A stretch of 64,000 bases of DNA, taken from the NCBI RefSeq assembly GCF_900156825.1, contig NZ_FTOV01000004.1, positions 248,001-312,000 on the forward strand. The letters run 5' to 3'. This stretch comes from Chryseobacterium gambrini (GTDB lineage: Bacteria; Bacteroidota; Bacteroidia; Flavobacteriales; Weeksellaceae). Below, one piece after another: positions 61,536 to 64,000 of the stretch (position 1 is the stretch's first letter; every line of letters begins with the position of its first letter). The notes under the pieces were generated by a model. It did no database searches. It was given only the letters and a program-made list of their open reading frames with translations, and had not been told where the DNA came from. Both the position numbers and the translations under genes were made by a program.

Positions 61536-63503
61536 ATGACAAAATTTTTACTTTCATGCTTATTGTTTTTAAGTATGACTTTTTCCGCTCAGATTACTTT
61601 GGGTTCAGGAAGCACAGATGTTGGAGTAGCTCCAATCAGTACGTACTACGGTTATTCGTACGTGCAGCAGATTTTCACAAAGCAGGAAATTAACGCCAGC
61701 GCAGCAGGAAACATTACAGGACTGAAGTTCTATATAGATCCTGCAATGTCCATTTCAAGCTCTTCACAATGGGTGGTGTATTTGGGACTTACCAACAAAA
61801 CATCCTTCAGTATAGACTCGGACTGGATTCCAGCGGCTCAGTTAACGCAGGTTTTTTCAGGAACAGTGAGCAATAACAATGGAGTGATCGAAATTGTTTT
61901 TCCAACGCCTTTCGCTTATAACAATACATCCAATCTGGTTATTGCAGCAGAGGAAAACTCTGCCGGTTACGATAATAATGATTATGATGAGGCAATGTAT
62001 GTGTACAGCGGAGCACAAAATTCTACTCTTTATTATAAAAATGATTACACAGATCCGGATCCGGCTTCACCGCCTGCAGGAAATCTTGTAAATTATAAAT
62101 CCGTTGTTACCATTCAGGGACTGGCTCCTAATCCTGTTCCTGCGTGTCCGGTAGTTACCTATCCGGGAAATAATTCTACTTTTATCCCTTTAACTCCTAC
62201 CATCACATGGAACAATACAGCAGGAGCAACAAGCTATAAAGTTTCGATCGGAACTTCTTCAGGAGGAACTAATGTGGCGAATCAGGTTTCTGTAGCAACC
62301 AATAGTTATACGCCTTCAGCTGCATTGGCTCCGAATACTACCCATTACGTTAAAATCGTGGCAGTAGGTTCGGGAGGAGAATCTTCAGGATGTACAGAGC
62401 AGATGTTTACTACCGCACCGCCGCCGCCGGCTAATGATGAATGTGTAACAGCGATTACATTGCCTGTAAACCCAGATCTGAACTGCGGAACAGTAACTGC
62501 AGGATATACAATAGGAGCAACAGATTCAGGAACTGCTCCAAGTCCATGCTATGGAGAAGCAGATGATGATGTTTGGTTTAAATTTGTAGCCACTGCGGCG
62601 ACTCATAAAATTTCTCTTCTTAATATTGCCTCAGTAGGAAGTACGGCAGGAGACACGGATACTTATTTTCAGGTATTCAGCGGAGGTTGTGGAGCATTAT
62701 CAAGCATTCTCTGTTCAGATCCGCCTTCAGGAGTTGTATCAGGTCTTACGGTAGGAGAAACATATCTGGTGAGAGTGTACAGTTATTATGGTGCAGGAAG
62801 CAACCAAAGCTTTAATATTTGCGTAGGAACTTTCCCTCCGCCACCGGCAAATGATGCTTGTTCTGGAGCATTATCTGCTACTGCTTTCCCTTATACTTAC
62901 GCACAAAACGACGGAGCGGGAGCTACCAATAACTCAGGAATTGTAAGCGTATGTTCTAATGAAATGAATGATGGTACCTGGTTTACTTTTGTAGGAGACG
63001 GAAGTACATTTAATATTAATGTCACGATGCCTGCAGGAAGTGATTTTGATCCTCAGATCGGGGTGTATAGCGGAAATTGTTCTGCATTGAACTGTGAAAA
63101 TACAGTGGATAATGGAGGACAGGGTGGTGCTGAAACAGTTTCTATACCTACACTTTCAGGAAACACCTATTACGTAAATGTCGGTCATTACAGTGGATGG
63201 TCGGATGAGCCGGAAGGAGCATTTACCATTAATATTTCAAAAAACATTTTAGGAACTTCCGAAGTGGCAGCCAATAAAAATACCTTGAAAGTATTCCCAA
63301 ATCCTTTCAGCGATGTTGTTAATATTTCTGATGCCGCTCAGGTAAGATCGGTTTCTGTAACAGATGTTTCCGGAAGACTGATAAGAGTTATCGAAAATCC
63401 TAATTCAGAGATTCATTTGGGAGAACTGAAACAGGGAATGTATCTGCTGATGCTGGATATGAAAGACGGCTCTAAGCAGGTAGTAAAAACAATTAAAAAA
63501 TAA
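61536..63503 (+). CDS. T9SS type A sorting-domain surface protein with two PPC-like domains
   Basis: 655 residues, the shortest of the four. Signal peptide MTKFLLSCLLFLSMTFSAQ. Head domain of about 180 residues, one Ig/FN3-like unit (TPTITWNNTAGATSYKVSIG), then two PPC-like beta domains introduced by PPPPANDECVTAITLP and PPPPANDACSGALSAT. Sorting domain: LKVFPNPFSDVVNISD, VSVTDVSGRLIRVIEN, LKQGMYLLMLDMKDGS. Its GC content is visibly higher than in the two preceding paralogs. Likely a secreted or surface-bound carbohydrate- or protein-binding protein. Confidence 0.92.
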   Translation: MTKFLLSCLLFLSMTFSAQITLGSGSTDVGVAPISTYYGYSYVQQIFTKQEINASAAGNITGLKFYIDPAMSISSSSQWVVYLGLTNKTSFSIDSDWIPAAQLTQVFSGTVSNNNGVIEIVFPTPFAYNNTSNLVIAAEENSAGYDNNDYDEAMYVYSGAQNSTLYYKNDYTDPDPASPPAGNLVNYKSVVTIQGLAPNPVPACPVVTYPGNNSTFIPLTPTITWNNTAGATSYKVSIGTSSGGTNVANQVSVATNSYTPSAALAPNTTHYVKIVAVGSGGESSGCTEQMFTTAPPPPANDECVTAITLPVNPDLNCGTVTAGYTIGATDSGTAPSPCYGEADDDVWFKFVATAATHKISLLNIASVGSTAGDTDTYFQVFSGGCGALSSILCSDPPSGVVSGLTVGETYLVRVYSYYGAGSNQSFNICVGTFPPPPANDACSGALSATAFPYTYAQNDGAGATNNSGIVSVCSNEMNDGTWFTFVGDGSTFNINVTMPAGSDFDPQIGVYSGNCSALNCENTVDNGGQGGAETVSIPTLSGNTYYVNVGHYSGWSDEPEGAFTINISKNILGTSEVAANKNTLKVFPNPFSDVVNISDAAQVRSVSVTDVSGRLIRVIENPNSEIHLGELKQGMYLLMLDMKDGSKQVVKTIKK

Positions 63504-63524
63504 AGTGAATTTTTTAACATCATA

Positions 63525-63550
63525 AAAGGCGGTCTGTAAAGATCGCCTTT
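63525..63550 (+). terminator. Terminator after the fourth T9SS protein
   Basis: 10-pair stem AAAGGCGGTC / GATCGCCTTT (one G-U) with loop TGTAAA and a moderate T tail. Confidence 0.75.
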
Positions 63551-63573
63551 GTTATTTTAAATGAAAAAAAACT

Positions 63574-63732
63574 TTATTTATTGGGAACAGGCTGGATTTC
63601 ACCTGTGGTCATGCTATCAAAAATAGCAGGGAAAAACATGACAAGGATAAAGTAAATCACGATCATAAGCGCGATCATCGAGAAAAGGATAATAACTAAG
63701 CTGTTTGGTTTATTTTTCTTTTTAGGTTCCAT
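63574..63732 (-). CDS. Small single-pass membrane protein (52 aa)
   Basis: Reads MEPKKKNKPNSLVIILFSMI and onward to QPVPNK with stop at 63574. A basic N-terminus (five Lys) precedes one long hydrophobic helix (about residues 12-36), so the N-terminus should face the cytoplasm. It follows the K+ channel gene by 43 bp on the same strand and may be its small partner or simply cotranscribed. Not recognised; support is the clean start, helix and operon position. Confidence 0.6.
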   Translation of the reverse strand: MEPKKKNKPNSLVIILFSMIALMIVIYFILVMFFPAIFDSMTTGEIQPVPNK

Positions 63733-63775
63733 GATTGTTGTGGTGTTTCGTTAATAGATTGAGTATGTATTATTA

Positions 63776-64000
63776 CTAAGCTAATTTCTTGCCACACTGT
63801 TTGCAGTATCTTGCATCATCATCAATATCTTCATTTCCGCATCTGTCGCATACTTTTTCCAGATTCTGTCTTTTGTTTCTCATTTCGGCAGTTACAATTC
63901 CGGTAGGAACAGCAATAATGGAATAACCGGCAAGCATTAAAACAACAGCAAAAAATTTCCCCATCGGAGTAATCGGGGAAACGTCGCCATAACCAACCGT
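63776..64000 (-). CDS. Voltage-gated-type K+ channel (ion transporter), N-terminal part outside window
   Basis: Only the C-terminal 74 residues are inside. At the window edge the frame encodes TVGYGDVSP, the potassium selectivity filter, then the pore-lining last helix MGKFFAVVLMLAGYSIIAVP. A cytoplasmic tail follows with CDRCG ... YCKQCG, two CxxC pairs that form a zinc ribbon. A start at the internal Met (63964) would be wrong since the filter lies upstream in frame. A zinc-ribbon tail on a small K+ channel could serve assembly or gating; that is inference. Confidence 0.9.
   Translation of the reverse strand, partial: TVGYGDVSPITPMGKFFAVVLMLAGYSIIAVPTGIVTAEMRNKRQNLEKVCDRCGNEDIDDDARYCKQCGKKLA

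Overview
The window is AT-rich, densely packed bacterial chromosome from a member of the Bacteroidota, class Flavobacteriia, most likely Chryseobacterium or a close relative in the Weeksellaceae. The clues are four secreted proteins with type IX secretion (T9SS) type A C-terminal sorting domains, Bacteroidota-type promoters (TAnnTTTG -7 boxes, little Shine-Dalgarno), a DnaE polymerase with a fused N-terminal proofreading exonuclease, a DnaJ with a reduced zinc region, an archaeal/eukaryote-type ProRS and a fused E1 alpha/beta dehydrogenase. No rRNA, tRNA, CRISPR array, complete insertion sequence or prophage was seen.

Layout. 1-9.3 kb (minus strand): a truncated secreted M28 peptidase, a small orphan protein, two adjacent DUF5686 outer-membrane proteins and alaS. 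9.8-12.4 kb (plus): an ECF sigma factor, an RsrA-like zinc anti-sigma factor, a DUF417/RclC-like membrane protein and a lipoprotein MsrA-MsrB fusion, which together look like a redox or hypochlorite stress module. 12.4-15.6 kb (minus): tandem paralogous membrane proteins and an ABC-2 exporter pair. 15.7-21.2 kb (mostly plus): an atypical AAA ATPase, a FAD oxidoreductase, small proteins, prfB and a DedA protein. 21.2-31 kb (mostly minus): an esterase lipoprotein, DUF808 (plus), dnaJ-grpE, an Nramp transporter, a DUF937-OmpA protein and proS. 31-42.3 kb: a Trp/Gly/Tyr-rich lipoprotein with an outer-membrane beta-barrel protein, a ZIP transporter with a methyltransferase divergent from a THUMP RNA methylase, a glycosyltransferase, a methionine gamma-lyase-like PLP enzyme divergent from an Lrp regulator, and a bestrophin. 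42.4-49.4 kb: the E1 fusion and dnaE. 49.7-63.5 kb: four large T9SS surface proteins and one DUF6261-like gene. 63.5-64 kb: a small membrane protein and the end of a K+ channel.

The most notable unexplained structures are: (i) a family of about 105-125 bp intergenic elements (three copies) with conserved shoulders around a long perfect hairpin whose sequence changes while pairing is kept; (ii) a GC-rich array with an exact 41-bp period directly after the DUF6261-like gene; (iii) an 18-bp inverted repeat carrying two divergent promoters with start codons only 4 nt after the -7 box, predicting leaderless mRNAs; and (iv) a 12-10-12 bp perfect dyad over the lrp promoter. All functional statements rest on reading motifs by eye; no database search was possible.
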